Positions 41,870 to 51,509 of a DNA stretch of 64,000 nt are shown piece by piece (positions within the stretch are counted from its first letter, which is position 1; each line of letters starts with the position of its first letter). The notes below the pieces were generated by a model, which did not search any database, had not been told where the DNA came from, and saw nothing but the letters and a program-made list of their open reading frames with translations. The DNA is from Bdellovibrio bacteriovorus (GTDB taxonomy: Bacteria; Bdellovibrionota; Bdellovibrionia; Bdellovibrionales; Bdellovibrionaceae), in assembly GCF_001592745.1 (NCBI RefSeq), contig NZ_LUKD01000001.1, forward strand, positions 1,756,848 to 1,820,847. Direction: 5' to 3'. The position numbers and the translations under genes are program-made.

Positions 41870-44263
41870 TTATTTCACGATCAAATTTAAAATTCTGCCG
41901 GCTTTATAAATCACTTTGTCAGGATTTTTTCCAGCTAAAACTGCAGACACTCCGGCTACGGCTTTCGCCGCCGCTAAAGCTTCGTCTTCTGAAGCCGTCG
42001 GGCTTACTTCGATCGTGCCGCGCATTTTTCCATTCACTTGCACGCCGATAGTCACAGTGTCGTCAGCGACGAGGGTACTATCATATTTTGGCCATGGAGC
42101 CAAAGAGCAAAGTCCTTCTCCGCCCATTTTTTCCCACAATTCTTCGGCCAAATGTGGAGCAAAAGGAGCCAAGATTTGCACCAGCGGTTTTAGAGCCTCT
42201 TCTGAGCGGCACTCGGCCTTATAAAGCTCGTTCACCAAGATCATCATCGCGCTGATCGCCGTGTTAAAGCTCATGCTTTCGATGTCTTCTGTGACTTTCT
42301 TGATCGTTTTATGAACTAATTTCTTAATGTCATCTGGAGCCGCGCCTTTTGTAGCCACATATTGGCCTTCGTCGCTGACCACCAAGCGGCTGATGCGATC
42401 CAAGAAACGCTTCACGCCGTCAATACCTGTTGGCGCCCACGGTTTATCCTTGTCGACAGGTCCCATGAAGCTGATAAATGTTCTCATTGCGTCGGCGCCG
42501 TGGCTTTTTGCAATGGTGTCAGGAGAAATCACGTTTCCACGAGATTTCGACATTTTTTCGCCATCAGGTCCCAAGATCATTCCTTGGTGAAGAAGCTTTT
42601 GGAAAGGCTCATCATGAGTGACAAGACCGCAGTCAAAAAGAACCTTCATCCAGAAGCGCGAGTAAAGAAGATGGCCGACCGTATGCTCGGGTCCACCGAC
42701 GTAAAGATCCACTGGCATCCAGTATTTCTCGGCTTCCGCACTGAAAGGCGCTTGATCATTTTTTGGGTCGATGTAACGCAAGAAATACCAAGAAGAACCC
42801 GCCGCACCTGGCATAGTGTCGGTTTCGCGTCTTCCTTCTTTACCATCACGAGAATAATGAACCCATTCGGCATTGCGAGCTAGAGGGGCCTCGCCCGTGT
42901 CAGCAGGTTCGTAATCTGCCACCTCTGGAAGAATCACTGGAAGTTCGTTCACAGGAACTCCGCGAGAACCATCGGCAAAGTGAACAATTGGGAACGGTTC
43001 GCCCCAGTAGCGTTGACGACTGAAAAGCCAGTCACGCAATTTATATTGCACTTCGCGCACGCCCAGTTTTTTACTTTCAAGATGCGAAAGCATTTTCTTG
43101 ATAGCGTCTGCTTTTGAGAGGCCATTTAGGAAGTCTGAATTCACCAAAGTGCCATCGCCTTCAAATGGCAATGTTTCGCCACCCTCAAGAACGCGCTTTA
43201 CTGGTAAATTAAATTTTGTCGCGAATTCAAAATCGCGAGCATCATGACCTGGAACCGCCATAATAGCGCCGGTGCCGTAGTCTAAAAGAACGTAGTCCGC
43301 AATCCACACCGGAATCTTTTCACCCGTAATTGGATGAAGAGCATAAGCGCCGGTGAAAACTCCCGTCTTATCTGTTGTAGCTTTACGTTCCACTTCCGAC
43401 TTGCGCGAAGTCGCTTCAACATAAGCTTCTACAGATGATTTTTCCGCAGCGGTCGTGATTTTTTTTACGAGCTCATGTTCTGGAGCCATGACCATGAAGC
43501 TGACACCGAACAATGTATCCGGGCGAGTCGTGAAAACCTCAAAAGATTCTGACGTGCCGTCTACTTTGAAAGTAATGCGTGCGCCTTCGCTTTTGCCGAT
43601 CCAGTTGCGTTGCGCCTCTTTGGTTCTTTCTGGCCAGTCTACTTTGTCTAAATCGTTCAAAAGACGTTCAGCGTAGTCCGTGATTTTAAGCATCCACTGT
43701 TTCATCGGAACGCGGATAACGGGATGTCCACCACGTTCGGACTTGCCATCGATGACTTCGTCGTTCGCCAAAACTGTTTTCAAAGCCGGGCACCAGTTCA
43801 CAGGAACTTCTTTTTGGTAAGCTAGGCCGCGTTCGTAAAGTTTTAAGAAAATAAATTGAGTCCACTTGTAGTAGCTTGGTTCGCACGTGGAGATCTCGCG
43901 GCTCCAATCAAAGCTAAATCCGTAAGACTGAAGTGTGTTGCGGAAGCTTTCAATCGCTTTTTGAGTTGTGATGGCCGGATGGATTCCAGTTTGGATGGCA
44001 TACTGCTCTGCCGGTAATCCGAAGGCATCGTAGCCCATGGGATGAAGAACGTTAAAACCGTTCACACGTTTGTAGCGTGAAACGATATCACCGGGGGTGT
44101 AAGAAGCCATATGACCGATGTGCAATCCCGAGCCTGATGGGTAGGGGAACATGTCCAGAGCATAGTATTTAGGTTTCTTGCTATTTGACTCAGCTTGAAA
44201 CGCTTTTTGCTCGGCCCATTTTTTTTGCCATTTCGATTCAATTTCAGAGAAGTTCAAACTCAT
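41870..44263 (-). CDS. leuS: leucyl-tRNA synthetase
   Basis: Class I synthetase with MFPYPSGSGLHIGHMASY (HIGH motif, about 37-54) and the KMSKS motif in LGPDGEKMSKSRGNVI (about 570). The editing domain between them has the TRPDTLFG and AVPGHDARDFEFA signatures. I place the start at the ATG 44263 (AAGGA 8-9 nt upstream); another ATG three codons earlier is possible. About 797 residues; complete. It is followed by a GC-rich hairpin. Confidence 0.97.
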   Translation of the reverse strand: MSLNFSEIESKWQKKWAEQKAFQAESNSKKPKYYALDMFPYPSGSGLHIGHMASYTPGDIVSRYKRVNGFNVLHPMGYDAFGLPAEQYAIQTGIHPAITTQKAIESFRNTLQSYGFSFDWSREISTCEPSYYKWTQFIFLKLYERGLAYQKEVPVNWCPALKTVLANDEVIDGKSERGGHPVIRVPMKQWMLKITDYAERLLNDLDKVDWPERTKEAQRNWIGKSEGARITFKVDGTSESFEVFTTRPDTLFGVSFMVMAPEHELVKKITTAAEKSSVEAYVEATSRKSEVERKATTDKTGVFTGAYALHPITGEKIPVWIADYVLLDYGTGAIMAVPGHDARDFEFATKFNLPVKRVLEGGETLPFEGDGTLVNSDFLNGLSKADAIKKMLSHLESKKLGVREVQYKLRDWLFSRQRYWGEPFPIVHFADGSRGVPVNELPVILPEVADYEPADTGEAPLARNAEWVHYSRDGKEGRRETDTMPGAAGSSWYFLRYIDPKNDQAPFSAEAEKYWMPVDLYVGGPEHTVGHLLYSRFWMKVLFDCGLVTHDEPFQKLLHQGMILGPDGEKMSKSRGNVISPDTIAKSHGADAMRTFISFMGPVDKDKPWAPTGIDGVKRFLDRISRLVVSDEGQYVATKGAAPDDIKKLVHKTIKKVTEDIESMSFNTAISAMMILVNELYKAECRSEEALKPLVQILAPFAPHLAEELWEKMGGEGLCSLAPWPKYDSTLVADDTVTIGVQVNGKMRGTIEVSPTASEDEALAAAKAVAGVSAVLAGKNPDKVIYKAGRILNLIVK

Positions 44264-44488
44264 AACGGACATCCTTACAAACGTTTAAGTACTCCGTTTA
44301 GTCCTATACAAAAACACCCTCAAATTCAACGTATATGCAGTCGCAAACAAGTCTGTTTTGCAAAACGCCGTTCCGCAATCTGGCCCAAGATTTAGGTCCA
44401 GCCCAGACCTCGTCGATGGATCAGAATTTTCCTTAATCAAATCTCGAAATTAACCGATGAGTGAGGCAGACGTTACACTGGTATGTAG
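44264..44488. other. gap between leuS and the diguanylate cyclase gene
   Basis: A 225-bp divergent region, A/T-rich in part. Promoters must lie here but no clear pair or hairpin was seen. No small gene found. Confidence 0.3.
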
Positions 44489-45487
44489 ATGAGTTTTGAA
44501 AACAGCTCCAAACAACCTAAAAGTCGCCGCATTCTAGTAATCGACGACGATAAAGACAGCTTAGAGATTCTTTTAGAACCTCTGAGATGGGAAGGCTATG
44601 ACGCTCGTGGTGTCACCACTGAAAAAGAAGCGCACAACCTTATCGAGACTTGGATTCCTCAGGTTGTCATCCTGGACTGGATGGCTCCGTCCATGGCGGG
44701 CTTAAGAGTTCTAAAAACCATACGTGAAAGACTGAATCACGTTTCTTGTGTGTTCGTTTCTGAAAATTCCAGCACTGAAGCGATTATTGAAGCCCTGGAT
44801 TCAGGTGCCGACGATTACATTGTAAAACCTTTTGTTCCTCTTGAATTATTAGCTCGCATCCGTACGCAATTGCGTATTCGTGACTTGCATGAGCAACTTC
44901 TTTACGCCAACGAAAAACTGAAAGAGCTTGTTGATACCGACGACTTAACGGGTCTGTACAATATGCGTTCGCTTTATCAGCGTTTGGATTTCGAGATGGA
45001 GCGTGGTCGCCGTTTCCACCGTGACGTCTGTGTTGTCATGATGGATATGGATTATTTCAAAACTGTGAATGATGGACACGATCACTTGTTCGGAAGTTAC
45101 GTTCTTTCCGAAGTGGGTAAAATCATTCGCGCCAACACTCGCAATATCGACATCCCGGCTCGTTACGGTGGAGACGAATTCCTGGTTGTTTTGACGGAAA
45201 CCAATCACGAAGGCGCTATGTACTTCTGTGAACGTTTGCGTGAGAACATTCAGAAGACGACTTTCCGTAATGGAGAGGACTCAATCAAATTAACGGCTTC
45301 TGTGGGTTTTGCCATCACCATCCCTGGTGAAAATATCAGTGCCCGCGAGCTGGTTCGCCGTGCCGACCATGCGCTTTATGATGCGAAACGTGGCGGTCGC
45401 AATATGGTTTGTTATTACAAGCCAGAACAGGCTCCTGTGGTGGAACTCAAGTCTGCCGCGCAAAAACGCCGAAAAGCAGCAGGTTAG
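44489..45487 (+). CDS. response regulator with GGDEF diguanylate cyclase domain
   Basis: The 332-residue protein has a receiver domain (acidic patch VIDDDKDS, phosphoacceptor Asp-63 in VILDWMAP, Lys-113 in YIVKPF) and a GGDEF domain (ARYGGDEFLVVL at 225-235). An inhibitory-site motif, RNID at 218-221, lies five residues before GGDEF, so product inhibition is expected. It should make cyclic di-GMP when phosphorylated. The layout matches the REC-GGDEF cyclases that govern stages of the Bdellovibrio predatory cycle; which orthologue it is cannot be told. No adjacent kinase. Confidence 0.92.
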   Translation: MSFENSSKQPKSRRILVIDDDKDSLEILLEPLRWEGYDARGVTTEKEAHNLIETWIPQVVILDWMAPSMAGLRVLKTIRERLNHVSCVFVSENSSTEAIIEALDSGADDYIVKPFVPLELLARIRTQLRIRDLHEQLLYANEKLKELVDTDDLTGLYNMRSLYQRLDFEMERGRRFHRDVCVVMMDMDYFKTVNDGHDHLFGSYVLSEVGKIIRANTRNIDIPARYGGDEFLVVLTETNHEGAMYFCERLRENIQKTTFRNGEDSIKLTASVGFAITIPGENISARELVRRADHALYDAKRGGRNMVCYYKPEQAPVVELKSAAQKRRKAAG

Positions 45488-45526
45488 TCATTGACGAACT
45501 AAGAGGGATCAACGAAAACCCTCTAT

Positions 45527-46561
45527 ATGGCGTCAGACATTCTTTCAGACTCAGCAAATAAAATTAGAAATCGAGCCGCATGGATTTCCGCCATCGCAAG
45601 TTTTTTGATATTTGCCTTAAAGATGGGCGCTTATCGTATTACCGGCTCGACCGCCGTTTTATCCGATGCTCTTGAAAGTATTGTGAACGTCGTGGCCTCT
45701 TTAGTAGCTTTGTATGTCGTTCGTTTTGCCGCTCAACCTGCCGATCATGAACATCCTTATGGACATGGTAAAGCAGAGTCTTTTAGTTCGGCCTTTGAAG
45801 GTGGTCTGATCTTCTTTGCGGCCTTGATGATTATTTACGAGAGTATCAAGGCCCTGATCTATCACGAGCCGACTCAACAACTCGAGATCGGTTTGTTAGT
45901 GGTCGCGGTTGCAGCTTTGTTAAATTTGGGTCTTGGGCTTTATTTAAAACACATCGGTAAAACTCATCATTCTGACGCTCTTAAAGCCAGTGGTGCTCAT
46001 GTCATTTCGGATGTGCTTACGACTGCAGGCGTGATGGTGGGGCTGGGTTTGGTTCTGCTGACGGATCTTCAGTGGATAGATCCTGTTGTCGCTATCTTGG
46101 TCGGATTGCAGCTGGCATATTCCGGATACAAAATTGTACGTGAATCCCTAGGTATTTTGATGGACGAGCAGGATGAGGAAATCTTAGAGGATCTCACAGA
46201 TGTTTTGGCGAAATGTCGCGAGCCCGGCGTGATTGATATTCATCATTTACGCATCATTCGTTCGGGACGTTTTCATCACGTTGATGCTCACATGGTCATT
46301 CCTGAATATTGGGATATCGTGAAAGCACATGATCTGATTCATCGCTATGAATCTTGTGTGGTGGCGGCTTATAAGTTTGATGGAGAGCTCGCTTTTCACT
46401 TAGACCCATGTAAAAAATCCTACTGCCGCGCTTGCGATGTCTTGACGTGCCCTATTCGACAGCAGCCCTATGAGAGTTTGCGTCCGTTCACAGTGAAAAG
46501 CTTGACCGACGGCCCTCGTCCGACTAATCAAGGGGCCTATGACAATCCCGGTTCCACGTAG
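45527..46561 (+). CDS. cation diffusion facilitator transporter with Cys-rich tail
   Basis: The 344-residue protein has six helices and CDF motifs: STAVLSDALESIVNVVASL (TM2 metal site), EHPYGHGKAESFSS after TM3, and HSDALKASGAHVISDVLTT (TM5 site, His-x3-Asp). A C-terminal cytoplasmic domain ends with four Cys in CKKSYCRACDVLTC, which may be a metal cluster sensing site. CDFs export Zn, Fe, Mn or Co. It overlaps the trmB gene by 23 bp. Metal specificity unknown. Confidence 0.88.
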   Translation: MASDILSDSANKIRNRAAWISAIASFLIFALKMGAYRITGSTAVLSDALESIVNVVASLVALYVVRFAAQPADHEHPYGHGKAESFSSAFEGGLIFFAALMIIYESIKALIYHEPTQQLEIGLLVVAVAALLNLGLGLYLKHIGKTHHSDALKASGAHVISDVLTTAGVMVGLGLVLLTDLQWIDPVVAILVGLQLAYSGYKIVRESLGILMDEQDEEILEDLTDVLAKCREPGVIDIHHLRIIRSGRFHHVDAHMVIPEYWDIVKAHDLIHRYESCVVAAYKFDGELAFHLDPCKKSYCRACDVLTCPIRQQPYESLRPFTVKSLTDGPRPTNQGAYDNPGST

Positions 46562-47237
46562 ACGAATCAATATCACTAAAGATTTACCAAACCAAAACGC
46601 CTATACCTTGGCGTTGAACGGTGAGTATGCTCACGTTGCCTTTGACGAGCTTCGTGCTCCTCTGAATAAAGGCAAATGGCGTTCGGATGTTTTTAAAGCC
46701 GATGCGGCTTTGCCAATGGACGTGGAAGTCGGAACGGGGAACGGAACTTACTTCGCTCATCATGCGAAGACTCACTCACAACGTCTGCTGGTGGGATTAG
46801 AGCTTAAGTATAAGCCTTTGATCCAAACTATTCGTCGCGCGGTGACCGATGGCTGCAAAAACGCGGCGATCGCTCGCTATCACGCCTTCAATATCGAAGA
46901 GCTTTTCACTGAAGGTGAGATTGACAATGTTTACATCCACTTTCCAGATCCTTGGACTTCGCCTAAGAAACCCAAGAATCGTTTTGTTTGTAAGCAAAAC
47001 TTGGATATTCTGTATCGCTTGCAGAAGCCGGGTTCCTTCATCAATTTCAAAACAGACTCTTTGGTTTATTTCTTGTGGGCGATGGATGAAATCCGTCAGT
47101 CTTCTTACAAGATTATTTTTGAAACTCAGGATTTGCATAATTCTGAAATGAAAGACCAAAATTTCGAAACTGCATTCGAAAAGATCTTCTTGCGTGAAGG
47201 TATTAAAATTAATTTCGTGCGCCTGCAAAAAGTTTAA
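46539..47237 (+). CDS. trmB: tRNA (guanine-N7)-methyltransferase
   Basis: The 232-residue protein has the TrmB SAM motif VEVGTGNGTYFAHHAK, the substrate-binding VYIHFPDPWTSPKKPKNR and the following KTDS segment. It makes m7G46 in tRNA. The start overlaps the CDF gene by 23 bp; an internal Met is not near, so the overlap is accepted. Converges end-to-end with the DUF155-like gene. Confidence 0.95.
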   Translation: MTIPVPRRRINITKDLPNQNAYTLALNGEYAHVAFDELRAPLNKGKWRSDVFKADAALPMDVEVGTGNGTYFAHHAKTHSQRLLVGLELKYKPLIQTIRRAVTDGCKNAAIARYHAFNIEELFTEGEIDNVYIHFPDPWTSPKKPKNRFVCKQNLDILYRLQKPGSFINFKTDSLVYFLWAMDEIRQSSYKIIFETQDLHNSEMKDQNFETAFEKIFLREGIKINFVRLQKV

Positions 47238-48311
47238 TTACTTAAAGAATAGCGGAACCACTTCGATCGCGATCAGCACAATGATGATGATCTCTAAAAG
47301 TTGGTTCCGTTTTTCGTTAGCCTCACCCACGAACAGCCGGGACACTTGCGCCAGGTTTGAAAGTTTTTGGTCGACACTGTCTTTCCAGTCCTTAAAGCGC
47401 AGTCTTTGCGAGGCGGCGCGGAAGATCTTTGCCAAATAGAAATCCCCGACCACTTTCATGGTGTTCTCAACGCTTTCAACGGTGTCTGAGATGTCGAGAT
47501 AAATTTGGGCTGCTTCTCTTGATAAACGCGAATAGTGATTCTGAAAAATACTGAAACGTTTTTTCTCTAAAGAAGAATACAAGTAAGTCAGTCTTTCATC
47601 CAAAAGATCGTCGTAATAGCGCATTTCCAGCAACTGACAAAGAGAGAACTCGATGACGTCAATGATGTCCGTCGATCCAGAAGGTTCAATAATTAAAGCC
47701 GAATTCCAGTCGATAACCGCCAGATCATCTTGGCTGTATTGAAATGTGCTGTCCAAAATCGTCTTTTTAATTTGTTCAGACAGAGTTTCGTTATTTTCGG
47801 ACAGAATCAAACGAAAGACATCGTAACGATTAAAGACTTCCATCGCGTTTTTTTCGCAGCCTTCAAGGCTTTGAAAGAAATAGCACGCGTAGTCTTCATA
47901 AGTTTCCCAGTTCACCGTGGAAACCGGACGACCTAATCCTGTAACGATCTGCTCTACACGTTTTTTCGCTAAGTCATGAAGGTTTGAATCATTTTCTAGG
48001 AAGTTACCCAATGCAATTAGGCGCTCCCAAGTCAGTCCTTTAGGAAGAATGAAGGACATCGTTAAAGAGACTGCACCGAAATGCCAAATCTTGGCTGTCA
48101 CTTCTAAATCCAGTGGGTGACCTAAAGCACTGTACTTTGAGTTTTCAATCACCAGTGAAAGAGGAGGCTGATTGATGATCATCGCTTTGGATGAGCGGTT
48201 TAAACGGAAACGTTGGGCAGACGACGACATCTCGAAGTGGCGTTGCACACCTTCAAGGTTCACGTCTTTTCCGATATCAAATACGCGATAAATATGAATA
48301 CGTCCGTTCAT
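47238..48311 (-). CDS. RMD1/DUF155-like membrane-anchored protein
   Basis: The 357-residue product has a soluble alpha/beta part (about 1-270) and a C-terminal membrane helix (LLEIIIIVLIAIEVVPLFF). Charged helices before it (RLTYLYSSLEKKRFSIFQNHYSRLSREA) and the VESVENTMKVVGDFYLAKIF region fit the DUF155/YagE family, related to yeast RMD1, known mostly in mitochondria. Function unclear. Only its match by eye supports the family name. Confidence 0.6.
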   Translation of the reverse strand: MNGRIHIYRVFDIGKDVNLEGVQRHFEMSSSAQRFRLNRSSKAMIINQPPLSLVIENSKYSALGHPLDLEVTAKIWHFGAVSLTMSFILPKGLTWERLIALGNFLENDSNLHDLAKKRVEQIVTGLGRPVSTVNWETYEDYACYFFQSLEGCEKNAMEVFNRYDVFRLILSENNETLSEQIKKTILDSTFQYSQDDLAVIDWNSALIIEPSGSTDIIDVIEFSLCQLLEMRYYDDLLDERLTYLYSSLEKKRFSIFQNHYSRLSREAAQIYLDISDTVESVENTMKVVGDFYLAKIFRAASQRLRFKDWKDSVDQKLSNLAQVSRLFVGEANEKRNQLLEIIIIVLIAIEVVPLFFK

Positions 48312-48413
48312 ATAAATAGGCTATCGCGGCCAAGAAGACGTGTCAGTTGTTCAATTTGTAACTCAAGGTCCTGCGTCAAACAGCAGTTTGATCATGTTGG
48401 GCAAAAATCCGTT

Positions 48414-48419
48414 TATAAT
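48414..48419 (+). promoter_or_regulatory. -10 box for the small secreted protein
   Basis: A perfect TATAAT 24 nt before the ATG, in an AT-rich run; the -35 is unclear (TTGATC is 20 nt upstream, a long spacer). GGAGG follows near the start. Confidence 0.4.
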
Positions 48420-48442
48420 ATTTTATAACGACGGAGGTAGAT

Positions 48443-48751
48443 ATGAAGCTCCTACTAGGGCTGATCCTTTCGGCACTTGTGTTAACGGCCGTAGTTGACA
48501 CCGTTTTCGCTGCGATTCCTCCCGAACGTGATTCTGCGCAATTCATCGCCCCAAGTGAATCAATGACAGTCCTTCGAGGGAATGTGTCCTTGTGTAATTC
48601 CGAACGACCTCATGGGGGAAAGAAAGGATTGTCTTATATCCAGCTTGGTAAGGGCCCGTGTGCGGCCCAAGTCGCTACACCAATTGGATGGGATCGACCT
48701 GAAGAAGAAGCGACTTCTCCTGGAATTCCATTTGAAGGAAAAGGTCTATAA
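48443..48751 (+). CDS. small exported protein, unknown function
   Basis: GGAGGTAGAT precedes the ATG. The 102-residue product has a signal peptide (MKLLLGLILSALVLTAVVDTVFA), then a Pro/Ser/Gly-rich mature part with two Cys (SLCNSERP and GPCAAQV) likely joined by a disulfide. No family recognised. Single gene in rightward orientation. Confidence 0.6.
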   Translation: MKLLLGLILSALVLTAVVDTVFAAIPPERDSAQFIAPSESMTVLRGNVSLCNSERPHGGKKGLSYIQLGKGPCAAQVATPIGWDRPEEEATSPGIPFEGKGL

Positions 48752-48802
48752 GTTTCGTTACCTTTATCGAGAGCCGCTTCTGCACCCCAAATAAATCTGT
48801 TT

Positions 48803-49090
48803 TTACCAGTACGTTGCATCGACGGTGACGTCGCCAATCACTTGAGTTTGGCAGCTAATGCGAACATCTTTTGGCAGATCTTTAGACTCCCTTAAGAAGG
48901 CCTCGGTTTCGTTTTCCGGGGTCAAATTCTCTTTGCCTTCCACAATGGTGATCTTGCACTTGGCGCAAACACCATCACCATCGCAACTTGAAGCGACGGG
49001 GAGGCCGGCTTCAAGAAGAGATTTCATCAGGTTTGCCCCCGAAGGAACCTCGAAAGCGGGACGATTTTTTTTAAACGAAATCAAAGGCAT
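48803..49090 (-). CDS. plant-type [2Fe-2S] ferredoxin
   Basis: The 95-residue protein has the cluster Cys pattern CDGDGVCAKC then a distant ISCQTQV, i.e. C-x5-C-x2-C and a fourth Cys, as in fdx/plant-type ferredoxins. The ATG region reads LISFKKNRPAFEVPSGANL. It carries electrons for an unidentified reductase or oxygenase. It diverges from trxB with a 105-bp gap. Confidence 0.9.
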   Translation of the reverse strand: MPLISFKKNRPAFEVPSGANLMKSLLEAGLPVASSCDGDGVCAKCKITIVEGKENLTPENETEAFLRESKDLPKDVRISCQTQVIGDVTVDATYW

Positions 49091-49196
49091 GGCTCATTGT
49101 AGCTGACGCAGTCCAAAACGTGCAAAGAAGTAATGAAAACAAGCCTGTTTGTGGTAGCCTAGGGGCGTAAATTGGTCCCTATTTTGTGAGGTTTCT

Positions 49197-50141
49197 ATGA
49201 CTCAAGATACTAAAGTTGAAAACGTGATTATTATCGGCTCAGGCCCTGCAGGTTTGACAGCGGCTGTTTACACATCTCGCGCGAATTTAGAACCATTGAT
49301 GATCGAGGGCGAAGAAGCCGGTGGTCAATTGATGACGACAACAGAAGTGGAAAACTTCCCTGGCTTTGAGCATGGAATCACGGGACCTGATCTTATCACA
49401 GTGATGAGAAAACAAGCCGAAAGATTTGGAACTCGCTTTATCACTCGCAACGTGACGAAAGTGGATTTCTCGCAACGTCCATTCAAAGTTTGGATTGGTG
49501 ACAAACTTCATTTAGCAAAATCAATCATCATTTCAACAGGCGCCAGTGCGAAGTACTTGGGTCTTCCTTCAGAAAGACAGTATTCAAACCGTGGGGTATC
49601 CGCGTGTGCAACTTGTGACGGGGCTTTCTTCCGCAACCAAGAAATTGGTGTTGTCGGTGGTGGTGACACAGCGATGGAAGAGGCCACTTTCCTAACTCGT
49701 TTTGCTTCTAAAGTTTATGTGATCCATAGACGCGATCATTTCCGCGCTTCCAAAATCATGGCTGAACGTGTGATGAAAAATCCAAAGATCGAAGTTCTTT
49801 GGAACACGGAAGTCACCGAAGTTATGGGCGATGGCAAAAGCATGACAAGCGCTAAGATCAGAGACGTCAACACGGGTGAGGTGAAAGATCTTGGTATTAC
49901 GGGTCTATTCCTAGCCATTGGCCATAAGCCAAATACAGACCTTTTCAAAGGTATGTTGGATATGAATGAGACAGGGTATTTGATTACACAGCCAAACACG
50001 ACCTATACTAATATTCCAGGTGTCTTTGCGGCCGGAGACGTGCAAGATCACGTATACCGCCAAGCCATCACGGCAGCCGGTACAGGCTGTATGGCAGCTA
50101 TTGATGCTGAAAGATGGTTAGAAGCTCAAGGTTCTCACTAA
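49197..50141 (+). CDS. trxB: thioredoxin reductase
   Basis: The 314-residue flavoprotein has IIIGSGPAGLTAAVYTSRA, redox Cys-137/Cys-140 in SACATCDGAFF, NADPH motif VGGGDTAMEEA, and GVFAAGDVQDHVYRQAITAAG at the C-terminal FAD site. It reduces thioredoxin using NADPH. GTGAGG lies before the ATG. The response regulator gene starts 7 bp downstream. Confidence 0.96.
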   Translation: MTQDTKVENVIIIGSGPAGLTAAVYTSRANLEPLMIEGEEAGGQLMTTTEVENFPGFEHGITGPDLITVMRKQAERFGTRFITRNVTKVDFSQRPFKVWIGDKLHLAKSIIISTGASAKYLGLPSERQYSNRGVSACATCDGAFFRNQEIGVVGGGDTAMEEATFLTRFASKVYVIHRRDHFRASKIMAERVMKNPKIEVLWNTEVTEVMGDGKSMTSAKIRDVNTGEVKDLGITGLFLAIGHKPNTDLFKGMLDMNETGYLITQPNTTYTNIPGVFAAGDVQDHVYRQAITAAGTGCMAAIDAERWLEAQGSH

Positions 50142-50148
50142 GGAATGT

Positions 50149-50646
50149 ATGAAGGATAAAAGAATCAACACGAAGGATTTAGTCGATAAAATCGAGAAGA
50201 TGACGAAGGCGCGCATCGCAAGCCAAGACGTTGTCTCTTTAGATCAATTTCGTGAGGCGAAGAAGAAACTTGATCCCAAAGTGATCTTGGTCATCGAAGA
50301 TGACGAGACCATGCGTTTGGCGATGAAGAGAATTCTAGAAACTGAAGGTTATGTGACAAAGCTTGCCGCTGACGCCACGGAACTTTCTACGGCCTTGGAT
50401 GACCATCCGGTTGATTTGATTCTGATGGATGTAGGTCTTCCGTGGGTGAACGGTTTTGAACTGGCTCAGCTTCTGAAAGACCACCGTGATCTTAAAAAGA
50501 TTCCGTTGGTTTTCGTTTCTGGCAAAGCCACCGAAGACGACATGAAAAAAGCTTTCGAAATCGGCGCTGATGACTATATCAAAAAGCCTTTCGACGTCGA
50601 AAAGCTTAAGAAAACTGTTCAGACACTTCTTAAATTGAACGAGTAG
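50149..50646 (+). CDS. single-domain response regulator
   Basis: The 165-residue protein has a 40-residue hydrophilic lead and one receiver domain: acidic patch VIEDDETM, phosphoacceptor Asp in LILMDVGLP, and Lys in DDYIKKPF. No output domain, so it probably acts by protein-protein contact, as CheY or Spo0F do. Cotranscribed with trxB. Confidence 0.9.
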   Translation: MKDKRINTKDLVDKIEKMTKARIASQDVVSLDQFREAKKKLDPKVILVIEDDETMRLAMKRILETEGYVTKLAADATELSTALDDHPVDLILMDVGLPWVNGFELAQLLKDHRDLKKIPLVFVSGKATEDDMKKAFEIGADDYIKKPFDVEKLKKTVQTLLKLNE

Positions 50647-50652
50647 TTCAAG

Positions 50653-50695
50653 GGCCTTAGACGAAGGTACTGTCTCAGTCCGAGACCCTAAGGCC
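50653..50695 (+). other. nested stem-loop after the response regulator
   Basis: GGCCTTAG pairs with CTAAGGCC and inside it GTCTC pairs with GAGAC. It starts 7 nt after the gene's stop. There is no T-run; the role may be mRNA stabilisation or a terminator. Confidence 0.5.
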
Positions 50696-50771
50696 AGCTC
50701 CACAATTTCTCAATAGTCCTAGCGGAAAATAATGAGCATCCTGTTAGTAAACAAGCTAAAATAGGAAGCTC

Positions 50772-51509
50772 ATGGCACGTCGGTTATCCATAGTCATTTT
50801 ATTGATCGTATTAGGGGGAGCGGCTCTTTATTTTTGGAATAAAGGGGCTTCTTCGTCAGTAATGACTGCAAACACTGATGCTTCTTCCATCTCATCATCA
50901 ACAAAGGACAATGAGTCCACTTCTACTGCCACCGTGGCAGTGGAATCTGCTGAGAAAACTCAAACCACTGAAATTGCTTCGAACCAAGAGCCAGCGCAGA
51001 TGGTGCCGCGCAAGTTAAGACTTCCGAAATCCGAGAGTGGAAAAGTTAAGTTGAATCTTCAGAATGCGGAATTTGTTGATTCACGCATATTTGAAGAAAC
51101 GGACTGGAAAATTTGGAAAAATGTTAGAGCAATTCCCAAAGTTGCCGGAGAACCTCCTCAAGAGATTGTAGGAGACACATCTGCTTATTATCTCGTGAAA
51201 GATGAGGGCGCAGATCCAAATGCATTTGTGGCTGCAAACCCTGTGGTCGTCTATGATCCGCGGCTAGGAATTCCGGGGATAGTCACGGGACGATTCTCTG
51301 TAGTTTTAAAAAGCGGAATTTCTACAGATCTCTTAACTCAAAACTTGGGGTTAAAAATCCTAAGCGGCTTTCCAGATATACGAACATACTTTGTGACCTC
51401 GCCAACGGAACCATTCGATTTAAAAGAACTACAAGACGTTTTGAATAGTGACCCCGGTATTGAGAGTGTCGAAATGGAAATTTTAAGAAAACGATATGAA
51501 AAGAATTAG
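50772..51509 (+). CDS. stand-alone subtilase propeptide-like protein
   Basis: The 245-residue protein starts with a hydrophobic signal/anchor (ARRLSIVILLIVLGGAALYF), a Ser/Thr-rich linker, and a C-terminal domain of about 100 residues: GIPGIVTGRFSVVLKSGI, LLTQNLGLKIL, FDLKELQDVLNSDPGIESVE. This matches the I9/proprotein-convertase pro-domain normally fused at the front of a subtilase. Here it ends 14 bp into the protease gene in another frame. It probably folds and inhibits the protease in trans. The split from the protease is notable. Confidence 0.65.
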   Translation: MARRLSIVILLIVLGGAALYFWNKGASSSVMTANTDASSISSSTKDNESTSTATVAVESAEKTQTTEIASNQEPAQMVPRKLRLPKSESGKVKLNLQNAEFVDSRIFEETDWKIWKNVRAIPKVAGEPPQEIVGDTSAYYLVKDEGADPNAFVAANPVVVYDPRLGIPGIVTGRFSVVLKSGISTDLLTQNLGLKILSGFPDIRTYFVTSPTEPFDLKELQDVLNSDPGIESVEMEILRKRYEKN

